Source: Lactobacillus sp. UBA5815
Lineage (GTDB): Bacteria > Bacillota > Bacilli > Lactobacillales > Lactobacillaceae
Direction of reading: 5' to 3'
Length of the DNA stretch: 19,577 nucleotides
Assembly: GCA_002417825.1 (NCBI GenBank)
Contig: DICX01000053.1
Coordinates: 1 to 19,577 of the forward strand
In this document: positions 8,191-15,612 of the stretch, one piece after another
How positions within the stretch are numbered: the first letter of the stretch is position 1
Layout of the letters: every line of letters starts with the position of its first letter
Notes under the pieces: model-generated
The model's database searches: none
What the model was told of the DNA's origin: nothing
Seen by the model: the letters and a program-made list of their open reading frames with translations, nothing else
Position numbers and translations under genes: made by a program

Positions 8191-9069
8191 ATGAACGATC
8201 GCGACTTAACTTATTTTTGTAAATTAGTCGAAACAGGTAGTTATACTGCTACTGCAAATTCTTTTGGCGTGACACAACCAACGATTTCAACGGCAGTCAA
8301 GCGACTCCAACTACAATATGGGGATGCATTGGTCAAACAAAAGAATCGTAAGAGTCAGTTAGAATTGACTCCTGCAGGTAAAGTGCTTTATCAAAAAGCA
8401 CAAAAGTTGATCAAAGAACTGGCATCATTGAATTACGATGTCAAGCACGCCAGTGATCATAAATTGAGAATTGGCTTTTCTGGCATCGCGGGTACGATTT
8501 ATATTCCAGAAGTGATCAAGCGTTTCTATCAACAGGGCTTTTTGTCTATGTTGGAGACGAAATACGAATCTTCTTCAATTGCCTTAAAAGATTTATCAGT
8601 GGATAACGTTGACGTGGCGCTCTTTTCTTGGTTAGTTCCATTCAATGATCCTGCCTATTATTTAAAGACGCTGCGTAAGAGCGAATTGGTTCTCATCGTG
8701 CCTAAGAGTGATCCACTTGCTCAAGAAAAGACGGTTGGGACGCAAGCAATCAAAGACAGAGAATTCGTCGCCCGTGGTGAGCGCTACATGACACGTGAAG
8801 CACTGGAACGATTAGGCGAATTAGGTGAGTTCACACCTAAAGTGATCTACACGGCAAGAACGATGAAGTTAGTGATCGATCTGGTTGCAAAAGGAATCGG
8901 CATCGCATTAGTCGTTGAAGACACGGTCAAAGATGATCCGGACGTGGCAGTGATCCATTTGAACGACGATGAAAAACTGTGGTGTTACATGCAGATGGCG
9001 ATTCGTAGCGACTTCATGCCAAATACTTATCAAAAACAAGGTATCGATATTTTGAAAAGTATTGAATAA
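8191..9069 (+). CDS. LysR-family transcriptional regulator (LysR-2)
   Basis: This 292-residue LysR protein has an N-terminal helix-turn-helix (DLTYFCKLVETGSYTATA, then VTQPTISTAVKRLQ, LTPAGKVLYQKAQKLI) followed by an effector-binding domain. AAAGGA at 8179-8184 with 6-nt spacing selects ATG 8191 over the TTG three bases upstream. It is the same length as LysR-1 and alignable with it by eye from the first helix to the C-terminal DF(I/M)PN segment, so the two are paralogues. It is divergent from the carrier-reductase B operon and ends at its own terminator, so it probably controls that operon. Effector unknown. Confidence 0.93.
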   Translation: MNDRDLTYFCKLVETGSYTATANSFGVTQPTISTAVKRLQLQYGDALVKQKNRKSQLELTPAGKVLYQKAQKLIKELASLNYDVKHASDHKLRIGFSGIAGTIYIPEVIKRFYQQGFLSMLETKYESSSIALKDLSVDNVDVALFSWLVPFNDPAYYLKTLRKSELVLIVPKSDPLAQEKTVGTQAIKDREFVARGERYMTREALERLGELGEFTPKVIYTARTMKLVIDLVAKGIGIALVVEDTVKDDPDVAVIHLNDDEKLWCYMQMAIRSDFMPNTYQKQGIDILKSIE

Positions 9070-9102
9070 AATGAGTATCAACGAAATCAATATAACTCAT
9101 AG

Positions 9103-9137
9103 CGGCTCGTTTGCTTTTTGAACGAGGCGTTTTTTTT
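9103..9137 (+). terminator. Rho-independent terminator after LysR-2
   Basis: CGGCTCGTT (9103-9111) pairs with AACGAGGCG (9121-9129) with one mismatch and a 9-nt loop. A run of eight T follows. Confidence 0.85.
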
Positions 9138-9193
9138 ATGTTAAAATTAAAGCGGTTGCATTATGAAAGCATCAAGGGAAGAAGGCACATAAA

Positions 9194-9982
9194 ATGAATC
9201 ATCAGCGGTTGATTCCTTTATCGGGAACGGTCAATTTTCGTGACGGCGGTGGTTACCCAACCAGTGATGGTGCTTTCGTTCGTTGGGGTCAATTTTACCG
9301 ATCAGATTCACTTAGTCGCTTGAGTGAAGCAGATCAGAAAGAACTCCAGCGCTTGAACGTGACGGTTGACTGCGATTTGCGTTCTTTAGGCGAACAGAAA
9401 GATTATCCGGATCGACTTTGGCCGCAAGCACGTTTTTTTGATTGTCACATTTACCCTGAAAGTCAAGAAGAATATCAGGAGCAAACGCGCAAAGGCGTGC
9501 GTTTTTGGCGTGGTGTCCCGAAGATGACGTCTTATTTGGATCAGATCTATCAGCGTGTGTTGCTGACGCCAGTCAGTCAGCGTGCTTTCACGAAAGTGTT
9601 TGAGCAGCTGCTTACCCTGCCGGAAGATCAAGCACTGGTTTATCACTGCAGCGCTGGAAAGGATCGGACAGGGATCGTGAGCACATTGTTGTTGATGGCC
9701 TTAGGTGTCAGCGATGATCTTATTGCGCGGGATTATATGCTGACTAATAAGTTGTACGATTTTGCTTGGCAAAAGCAGCATCCAACCGCAGACCAGCTTT
9801 CTCAAACGATCGCAAAAATGAATGTGACACAAGGGGATGCCACGGCGGTTTTAGGATTGATCAAAACGATCCGTGTTGGCTGGGGAAGCTTCGATGCCTT
9901 TTTCGTCAAAGCACTTGGATTCAAAAAATCACAGCTTGAACAGCTGCGGAAGCGTTATTTGACGTCAACTTCAAAGGCGTGA
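9194..9982 (+). CDS. Tyrosine-protein phosphatase-like hydrolase (CX5R family)
   Basis: This 262-residue soluble protein carries the cysteine phosphatase P-loop HCSAGKDRTG, with nucleophile Cys152 and phosphate-binding Arg158. The N-terminal block LSGTVNFRDGGGY followed by VRWGQFYRSDSLSRLS is typical of the bacterial Y_phosphatase3/LipA-like group, which acts on phosphotyrosine and phosphoinositides. No signal peptide is seen, so it is probably cytoplasmic; some relatives are exported. AGAAGG shortly before ATG 9194 supports the start. It stands alone between two terminators. The natural substrate cannot be told from sequence. Confidence 0.88.
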   Translation: MNHQRLIPLSGTVNFRDGGGYPTSDGAFVRWGQFYRSDSLSRLSEADQKELQRLNVTVDCDLRSLGEQKDYPDRLWPQARFFDCHIYPESQEEYQEQTRKGVRFWRGVPKMTSYLDQIYQRVLLTPVSQRAFTKVFEQLLTLPEDQALVYHCSAGKDRTGIVSTLLLMALGVSDDLIARDYMLTNKLYDFAWQKQHPTADQLSQTIAKMNVTQGDATAVLGLIKTIRVGWGSFDAFFVKALGFKKSQLEQLRKRYLTSTSKA

Positions 9983-10002
9983 GCGGCAAAAAATAAGCAT
10001 TT

Positions 10003-10033
10003 AAAAAGCAGCTCGAGTTTGAGCTGCTTTTTT
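10003..10033. terminator. Bidirectional terminator between phosphatase and pepO
   Basis: AAAAAGCAGCTC (10003-10014) pairs perfectly with GAGCTGCTTTTT (10021-10032) around a 6-nt loop, with A and T runs on the two sides. It serves both converging genes. Confidence 0.9.
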
Positions 10034-10050
10034 GTCTTCAAGGTATAATT

Positions 10051-11961
10051 TTAATGATTCCAAATGTGGACACGTTTTTCAGGTGACAAATATAAGTGAT
10101 CTCCCGGTTTTACCTCATAAGTTTGATACCAAGCATCGAAATTTTGAACAGGAATGTTGACACGCAAAGTGGCTGGCGCATGAACGTCACGCATTAGAAC
10201 TGCTTTTGCATATTCTGGACGCATTTTTGTGCGCCAAGAAACGGCATAGGCTTTGAAGAAATCTTTAAGATCTGCAATGCTGGCTTTTTTGAGCAAGTCG
10301 AGCGTGACTGCCATTCCCGCATTGTCTGCCAGATTTTCACTGACGGCAAGTTTGCCGTTGACTTTCGTCCCCTCATATTCTTGACCATCAAATTGAGCTT
10401 CCATCGCAGCGATCACTTTTTCAAAGGCTTTCCGATCCTCTGCAGTCCACCAATTTTTCATCGTGCCGAATTCGTCAAAAAGGGAGCCATTGTTGTCGAA
10501 AGCATGAGAGATCTCATGGCCGATCGTCACGCCAGTGCCACCAAGTTTTTGTGCACGTGTCCATGTGTAGGCATAAAAAGGCGGCTGCAAGATGCCAGCA
10601 GGGAACGTGATGTCATTCGTCGATGGGTTGTAGCAGGCATTGACTAAATGTCCTGGCATTGCCCACTGGCTGCGGTCAACAGGTTCGCCGATGCGTGGCA
10701 GCCAGAAATCATTAGTCTTTTGCGCCAAAGCGGTCACTGCAGTCAGCAAGTCGTCGTCTTTTTGCACGTCGAATGTTTCATAAAGTGAGAAAGGATGGTC
10801 TGGATATCCCATTTTGACGACCATCGTATCAAGCTTGCGCAGTGCTTTTTTCTTCGTTGTTTCACTGAGCCAAGTATTTTCTTGAAGTTGACGCTGATAT
10901 TGTGCGATGATCTCATGGACCATCGCGGTGATGTCTGCTTTTGCTTTTTCGCCAAAATACGTTTTACCATAATAAACGCCGATTGGGTCAGCGAAGAAAC
11001 GGTTAGTGATCTGATAAGCCTGTTTGACTTGACTGACGGGAGCTTTTTGGTGATAAAGTGTGCGTTGGTAAGTCCCCACTAAGATGCGCCAGTCATCGCT
11101 CAAATATTGGCCGTCTTGAAGCAGTTCTTGGATCAATGCCATCGCGTACCACTCGTGATAGTTTTCTGGAGTGATCAGCTGATTTAACTGTTCAAAATAA
11201 GCTTTTGAAGCTAATATAACGTGGTCAGGTGTTTTTCCTGCCAATGTGCTCAAGACATCACTTAAATGTGTTGCTTGCGTCAAAGCGGCAAAATCAGACC
11301 AATCATAAGGGTTGTTGTAGGTGTGCTCATCAGCCAGCTCGACGTTCGTCGGCAAATAAGCAGCGATGCGGCGATCAAAGGCCATGGCGTCATCGACTAA
11401 GTTTGCCGATTCTGCTGCTGGAAAGCCGGCTTTTTCTAGTACGGCTCGTGCCATTTTCTGCCAAATAACTAACCATTTTTTGGCTTCGTCTGTTAGATCA
11501 CGATATAACGCAGCGTCTGGCAAGATCAATGATGGACCATAAAGCAACAACGCATAGTTCTTGGCATCGTTGAAATCTGAGTCGACGTAGAATTCAAAGG
11601 GAAGTGCATAATCGCCCTTGACCAAGTCGTACAGATGATCTTGAAATTGCGTGAAAGTCGTTAGTTCTTTCAAGAAAGCCAAACGCGCGGCTGCTGGTTG
11701 AAAGTCTAAACGATCCCGTGTTTTGAAATCGTTTGCCTTTGTGAAAAAGTGTGCTGCCGTTTTCAAAGCGTGATCATCATCTGGTTCTTCAGCGGTTTGA
11801 TCCAATTTTTCCAAGTCTTTGACTAGCGTTTCACGAATATCATCGGATAAATCGCTGTCTGCACCGATCTGTACTTTGTCATCGGGAATCACAGCTTTTT
11901 CTTGCCAGTCGCCGTTGACTGCAAGGTAGAGATCGTCTTGAATCCGTATCTTTTGTGACAT
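10051..11961 (-). CDS. pepO: M13-family neutral endopeptidase (PepO)
   Basis: This 636-residue zinc metallopeptidase is the usual size for lactic acid bacterial PepO. The zinc site is HEISH (His482, Glu483, His486) in GVTIGHEISHAFD. The third ligand is Glu542 in ENLADNAG, 60 residues on, as in neprilysin-type enzymes. NACYNPSTNDITFPAGILQP and the C-terminal RVNIPVQNFDAWYQTY block are also family hallmarks. No signal peptide is present, so it acts in the cytoplasm on imported oligopeptides. AAGGAG lies 9 nt before ATG 11961. It is monocistronic, ending at the shared terminator. No disrupted motif was seen. Confidence 0.96.
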   Translation of the reverse strand: MSQKIRIQDDLYLAVNGDWQEKAVIPDDKVQIGADSDLSDDIRETLVKDLEKLDQTAEEPDDDHALKTAAHFFTKANDFKTRDRLDFQPAAARLAFLKELTTFTQFQDHLYDLVKGDYALPFEFYVDSDFNDAKNYALLLYGPSLILPDAALYRDLTDEAKKWLVIWQKMARAVLEKAGFPAAESANLVDDAMAFDRRIAAYLPTNVELADEHTYNNPYDWSDFAALTQATHLSDVLSTLAGKTPDHVILASKAYFEQLNQLITPENYHEWYAMALIQELLQDGQYLSDDWRILVGTYQRTLYHQKAPVSQVKQAYQITNRFFADPIGVYYGKTYFGEKAKADITAMVHEIIAQYQRQLQENTWLSETTKKKALRKLDTMVVKMGYPDHPFSLYETFDVQKDDDLLTAVTALAQKTNDFWLPRIGEPVDRSQWAMPGHLVNACYNPSTNDITFPAGILQPPFYAYTWTRAQKLGGTGVTIGHEISHAFDNNGSLFDEFGTMKNWWTAEDRKAFEKVIAAMEAQFDGQEYEGTKVNGKLAVSENLADNAGMAVTLDLLKKASIADLKDFFKAYAVSWRTKMRPEYAKAVLMRDVHAPATLRVNIPVQNFDAWYQTYEVKPGDHLYLSPEKRVHIWNH

Positions 11962-12008
11962 GAGATCACACTCCTTAAATTATGTATTCATTTTATTTTA
12001 ATGAATTA

Positions 12009-12037
12009 AGTCTAATTAAATTTGCTGGCTTCGTCAA
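12009..12037 (-). promoter_or_regulatory. Candidate sigma-A promoter for pepO
   Basis: On the minus strand, TTGACG (12037-12032) is followed after 17 bp by TAGACT (12014-12009). This places the transcript start about 40 nt before the ribosome site. A 7-bp inverted repeat (ATTCATT at 11986-11992, AATGAAT at 12000-12006) lies just downstream and could be an operator. Confidence 0.45.
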
Positions 12038-12115
12038 GTTCTTTTGCCAGACATGACAAAAGGTTGTTTATTCGCTTTTAAAGTGATAAAAATCAAATAG
12101 AAAGAGAGGCTTGAA

Positions 12116-12631
12116 ATGATCGATGTTATTTGTGACGATATCACGAAATTCAAAGGAGATGCGATCGTCAATGCCGCCGATCCGATTCTGTCCGGCGGTG
12201 GTGGCGTTGATGGTGCGATACATCGTGCTGCGGGGCCTCAGCTCGCTCAAGCTTGTCAAAAGCTCCATGGTTGTTTGCCAGGCGAAGCTAAACTGACGCC
12301 GGGTTACCGATTACCTGCTCGTTACGTGATCCATACGGTTGGGCCGATTTACACCGGAAGTTTGCAGGATGAATCTGTTTTAACGGCTTGCTATGAAAAC
12401 GCGCTTTCTTTAGCTGCACAGCGGCATTTAAAAACAGTGGCTTTTCCGGCTATTTCGACTGGTGTCTATGGTTATCCAGAAAAGAAGGCTGCACAGATCG
12501 CGGTTAAAACCGTCATCAAGTGGCTTAAAGACCATCCTGATACTGAAATAACCGTTACGTTATGTGCATTCGATGCGCAGACTGCTGCAGACTATCGTAC
12601 TTTTTTGAAAAAATTTGGTTATCAAAAATGA
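12116..12631 (+). CDS. Macrodomain protein, YmdB-like (O-acetyl-ADP-ribose deacetylase family)
   Basis: This 171-residue single macrodomain binds ADP-ribose and, in active family members, hydrolyses O-acetyl-ADP-ribose or mono-ADP-ribosyl links. The ADP-ribose loop 1 region reads AIVNAADPILSGGGGVDGAI, and ISTGVYGYP forms the second loop. Compared with E. coli YmdB, the loop Asn25 is Asp22 here, while the equivalent of Asp35 (Asp32) is kept. The usual GDIT is DDIT. The Asn is reported as important for activity, so catalysis may be reduced or changed. GAGAGG lies 6 nt before ATG 12116. It is divergent from pepO with a 154-bp gap. The stop codon lies inside the terminator stem. Confidence 0.92.
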   Translation: MIDVICDDITKFKGDAIVNAADPILSGGGGVDGAIHRAAGPQLAQACQKLHGCLPGEAKLTPGYRLPARYVIHTVGPIYTGSLQDESVLTACYENALSLAAQRHLKTVAFPAISTGVYGYPEKKAAQIAVKTVIKWLKDHPDTEITVTLCAFDAQTAADYRTFLKKFGYQK

Positions 12632-12659
12632 GATCACTTCTTGAGGTGATCTCATTTTT
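12624..12659. terminator. Bidirectional terminator overlapping the macrodomain stop codon
   Basis: ATGAGATCAC (12628-12637) pairs perfectly with GTGATCTCAT (12646-12655), flanked by A5 and T5. The left arm contains the macrodomain TGA stop (12629-12631). It serves this gene and the converging C26 gene. Confidence 0.9.
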
Positions 12660-12671
12660 GATTTTATTGAT

Positions 12672-13352
12672 TTAAAGTTTGGCGAAGAAATCAGTAAAGA
12701 GCTGATCTTGTTCTGAACGTGTTTCCCATAGTGTTTCGGGATGCCATTGTACACCTGAAAGTTGGCCATCTTGAGATTCGATTGCTTCGCAGATGCCATC
12801 AGGAGCAAAAGCAACAGCTTTCAAACCAGGCGCCAGATCCTTGATACCTTGATGGTGAAAACTATTGACGTAAGGATGACTGCCGATACTGGTGATCAAA
12901 CGGCTGTCTGCGCTGACTTCGACATGATGACTAGGTTGTGTGAGCACACTTTTTTGTTTGTGTTGAATTCCAGCGCCTGAGTTTTGTGCATAAAGATCCT
13001 GGTACAATGTACCGCCTAAGGCAACGTTGATCAGCTGCATGCCACGGCCGATCCCTAAAATCGGGATTCCGGCTTTTCGAGCGGCTTTGACGAGTGCAAT
13101 TTCGAATCGGTCGCGTTGCGGCATCGTTTCACCAAGAAAGGGCAAGGGTTCTTCGTTATAGAAGATCGGTGTGATGTCGGTTCCCGAAGTCAAGATCAAG
13201 CCATCAAAATCGGTTTGTGAAAGTGAGATCGGTTCCGGTGCTGTTGCAAGCAGCAGCGGCCAATAACCATTTTTCGTGATGACACGTGTATAAGCTGCAG
13301 GTGATTCAAAAGATTGGGCTGTCATCGCGACAGTCAAGGCAATTTTTTTCAT
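12672..13352 (-). CDS. Peptidase C26 / gamma-glutamyl-GABA hydrolase-like protein lacking the nucleophile Cys
   Basis: This 226-residue class-I glutamine amidotransferase-type protein is of the PuuD-like C26 group, which normally cleaves gamma-glutamyl amides such as gamma-glutamyl-GABA. The fold markers are present: LTSGTDITPIFY, PQRDRFEIALVKAA, GMQLINVALGGTLYQDL and QWHPE with His204 and Glu206. The nucleophile elbow, normally G-I-C-R-G-M-Q, reads G-I-G-R-G-M-Q: codon 102 is GGC (13047-13049) rather than TGC, one base away. The protein therefore should not hydrolyse by the usual mechanism. It could be a binding protein or a recently inactivated enzyme. AGGAGGT precedes ATG 13352. The gene begins 22 bp after the MFS exporter gene and is probably co-transcribed with it. 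Confidence 0.9.
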   Translation of the reverse strand: MKKIALTVAMTAQSFESPAAYTRVITKNGYWPLLLATAPEPISLSQTDFDGLILTSGTDITPIFYNEEPLPFLGETMPQRDRFEIALVKAARKAGIPILGIGRGMQLINVALGGTLYQDLYAQNSGAGIQHKQKSVLTQPSHHVEVSADSRLITSIGSHPYVNSFHHQGIKDLAPGLKAVAFAPDGICEAIESQDGQLSGVQWHPETLWETRSEQDQLFTDFFAKL

Positions 13353-13374
13353 TGTGACCTCCTGTCTCCTATGA

Positions 13375-14595
13375 TCAGTTCGCTTTAGGATGAACTTTCG
13401 TCAAAAACACGACTAATAAGAAGTTGAGTAGCAAAGTGAATCCTGTCGTCAGGAAAACCATCGCATAAGTCGAAACACCGGAGATCGTTGATCCCATCAA
13501 AGAACCTAAAACTGCACCGATGGCCTGGAAAGACTGATTATAACTGAAGATTCGGCCAAAGGATTCTTGAGGCACGTTCAGAGTCAATACGGTTTGTGCG
13601 GCAGGCATCATCCCAGCACTTGCGATGCCGAGCAGGAATCGTAGGAAAGCAAGCAGCCAAGGTGAATTCGTCATGGCCATCGGGATGAACAGGATCGTTG
13701 CGGCAATCAATCCAATGCGCAGTACTTTTTGCGGACCGATCGCATCCATCGTATGGCCAACCTTAGAAGCTGAGATCAGTGTTCCAAGTCCAGGTGTTGC
13801 AGCGACGATTCCGGCGACGAACGCAACGTTGCCAGCGCCATGCATCATGTCGCGAACATAAAGCGAAACGATGGGATCGATGGACATCGTCGAAGATTGG
13901 ACGATCATGGTCGTGATGAACATGATGATGATTAGTCGCAAGTCAGGAACTTCATGCATGATCTCTTTCATTGGCTTCATCTCTTCACGTGCGACAGGTG
14001 TAAATTGTTCATGGACGAGATATTTTGTCGTGAAAAAAACAAGCAGCATCAAGACGCCAGTAATGAAGAAAGGAATCCGATAGCCAAAAATCCCTGATAG
14101 TGATCCGCCTAGCAAAGGCCCAACAAGGTTTCCGGCAGTTCCGGCGGTCATCATTTGACTCATGACCCAACCGCTACGTCGATGCGGTGTCTCACTAGCC
14201 ATCAACGCCGTCGCGTTGTTGATGTAGCCAGAAAACAAACCTTGAATGAAACGCATGACGATGATAAACCAAGCACTAGTCGCTAAACCTGTAATAAATA
14301 TCGTCAAGCTCATGACACCTGATGCTCGCAGACACATCAATTTTCGCCCTTTACGGTCTGCCAAACTTCCCCAATAAGGGGAGATCAGTGCTTGTGCGAT
14401 AAAGGTCATCGCAAAGGCCAGTCCTGAATAAAGGTTTAGCTGCAGTTTTGAATAATGTCCCATCGTCGCCATAAAAAGCGAAATAAAGGGCATCGTCATC
14501 GAATAACCCATTCCCGTGATGAAACAGCCTAGCCACAACGTGATGAAAGCAGTCCGCCAACCAGCAGGATACTTATTTTTTTCAGTTTTTGACAC
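13375..14595 (-). CDS. MFS drug/solute exporter (DHA1 type)
   Basis: This 406-residue membrane protein has about 12 helices in two halves. Motif A GSLADRKGRKLM lies between helices 2 and 3, an Arg follows in helix 4 (VMRFIQGLFSGYI), and antiporter motif C (NLVGPLLGGSLSG) lies in helix 5. These place it with proton-driven multidrug exporters of the DHA1/PmrA-MdtG kind. The start is GTG 14595, with GGAG 8 nt upstream; no in-frame ATG fits better. It forms a two-gene operon with the C26-like protein, suggesting that the exported compound and the amidotransferase-like partner are connected. The substrate is unknown. Confidence 0.9.
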   Translation of the reverse strand: MSKTEKNKYPAGWRTAFITLWLGCFITGMGYSMTMPFISLFMATMGHYSKLQLNLYSGLAFAMTFIAQALISPYWGSLADRKGRKLMCLRASGVMSLTIFITGLATSAWFIIVMRFIQGLFSGYINNATALMASETPHRRSGWVMSQMMTAGTAGNLVGPLLGGSLSGIFGYRIPFFITGVLMLLVFFTTKYLVHEQFTPVAREEMKPMKEIMHEVPDLRLIIIMFITTMIVQSSTMSIDPIVSLYVRDMMHGAGNVAFVAGIVAATPGLGTLISASKVGHTMDAIGPQKVLRIGLIAATILFIPMAMTNSPWLLAFLRFLLGIASAGMMPAAQTVLTLNVPQESFGRIFSYNQSFQAIGAVLGSLMGSTISGVSTYAMVFLTTGFTLLLNFLLVVFLTKVHPKAN

Positions 14596-14640
14596 GATTT
14601 CATCTCCAATTTTCTTAATTCACTTTTCGTTCAAAACTTT

Positions 14641-14649
14641 ATTCTACCA
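14641..14649 (-). promoter_or_regulatory. Extended -10 promoter for the MFS-C26 operon
   Basis: On the minus strand TGGTAGAAT is an extended -10 element (TGn plus TAGAAT, five of six consensus). It lies about 45 nt before the GTG start. The -35 region is weak, as is common with extended -10 promoters. Confidence 0.45.
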
Positions 14650-14726
14650 CAGAGAGTTTAAGCGGTTGACTTTATCCATGAGTTATGCACTTTCTGATCG
14701 GAAGAATATCTGCTTTTAAACTGCTG

Positions 14727-14735
14727 TGATATGAT
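14727..14735 (+). promoter_or_regulatory. Extended -10 promoter for the 280-residue membrane protein
   Basis: TGATATGAT is an extended -10 element (TGn plus TATGAT). It lies about 35 nt before ATG 14770. No clear -35 is present. Confidence 0.4.
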
Positions 14736-14769
14736 TGAACCCTAAAGAAGGAAAGGAATTTGATTCAAG

Positions 14770-15612
14770 ATGCAAAAAGATGAAAAAAAGGTTTTGAGCC
14801 GGCGTACTTACCGTGAGCGCCAAAAGGTCCACTTAGATCTTTGGCAATTTGCGGAAGAACACCCTTATGTTTCAGTGGGTGCTATCGTGATGGCCCTTTT
14901 TTTGGCCATGGCACATTTATGGGTGTTTTTGGGAATCTGGTTCCTTTTAGTGATCGGCGTGATCGTTTACATCGGATATGACCGAAATTCCAAGCGTACA
15001 TTGCGTTTAGAAGTCAAATTAACGGGTGCACGAAAACTTCGATTGTTGAAAGCCATACAACTCGGCGGTTCGATCGTGATGTTTTTAGCGGCTTATATGC
15101 GTCGTATCGTCTCGATCAATTTTCAATCTGCTGGTGCACAAGATAGTTTTCAAATCTTACAAGGCTTTTTGCAGACCAACAACCAATATGCCCAGCAAGG
15201 GTCGCGTTTACTGAATTTGCTCAACAGCTTTTTGGGTAATGGGCTGTTCGCCCAATATCGGTATGCGACGAGTAGTGCTCAATTCATGAGTGATGCTTCG
15301 GGTCGCTGGATCGTCATCTGGATCTTTGCGCTGATGATCGCACCTGCCATCTGTTTTTTGTCGCAATTCTTGCGTGAACCATACTCACGCCGCATGTCGC
15401 TGATCACGTCGGCAATTTCTGTCGGACTTTTTGCATTGACGCCGTCTGTGATCCATCGGCTCGTCATTCAATACGCGATCAACCATCAAATGAATCAAGC
15501 AGTCGTCAGCAATGCCTTCAGTGTTGGCCCGATGGCTTACATTGCAATCGTTTGCTCGTTGATCGTTTTTACTTTGTCATTGTATCGGTGTGTCAAGCAC
15601 GATCAATTTTGA
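14770..15612 (+). CDS. Uncharacterised multi-pass membrane protein
   Basis: I do not recognise a family. The 280-residue protein has a charged N-terminus (about 25 residues, rich in Lys/Arg/Glu), then a hydrophobic pair at about 34-71. Further membrane segments lie near 91-107, 181-200, 208-228 and 252-272. Between the third and fourth segments is a ~70-residue polar stretch rich in Gln/Asn/Ser (such as QTNNQYAQQGSRLLNLLNSF) that probably faces outside. AGGAAAGG stands about 12 nt before ATG 14770, slightly long spacing, with no better start in frame. It converges on the O-antigen-ligase-like gene and overlaps it by 10 bp at the 3' ends. Its neighbour suggests envelope work, but that is only context. 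Confidence 0.8.
   Translation: MQKDEKKVLSRRTYRERQKVHLDLWQFAEEHPYVSVGAIVMALFLAMAHLWVFLGIWFLLVIGVIVYIGYDRNSKRTLRLEVKLTGARKLRLLKAIQLGGSIVMFLAAYMRRIVSINFQSAGAQDSFQILQGFLQTNNQYAQQGSRLLNLLNSFLGNGLFAQYRYATSSAQFMSDASGRWIVIWIFALMIAPAICFLSQFLREPYSRRMSLITSAISVGLFALTPSVIHRLVIQYAINHQMNQAVVSNAFSVGPMAYIAIVCSLIVFTLSLYRCVKHDQF

Noticed and set aside
10381..11468. Plus-strand open frames antisense to pepO
   Set aside because: They are shadow frames of a well-supported M13 peptidase gene, without ribosome sites or family features.
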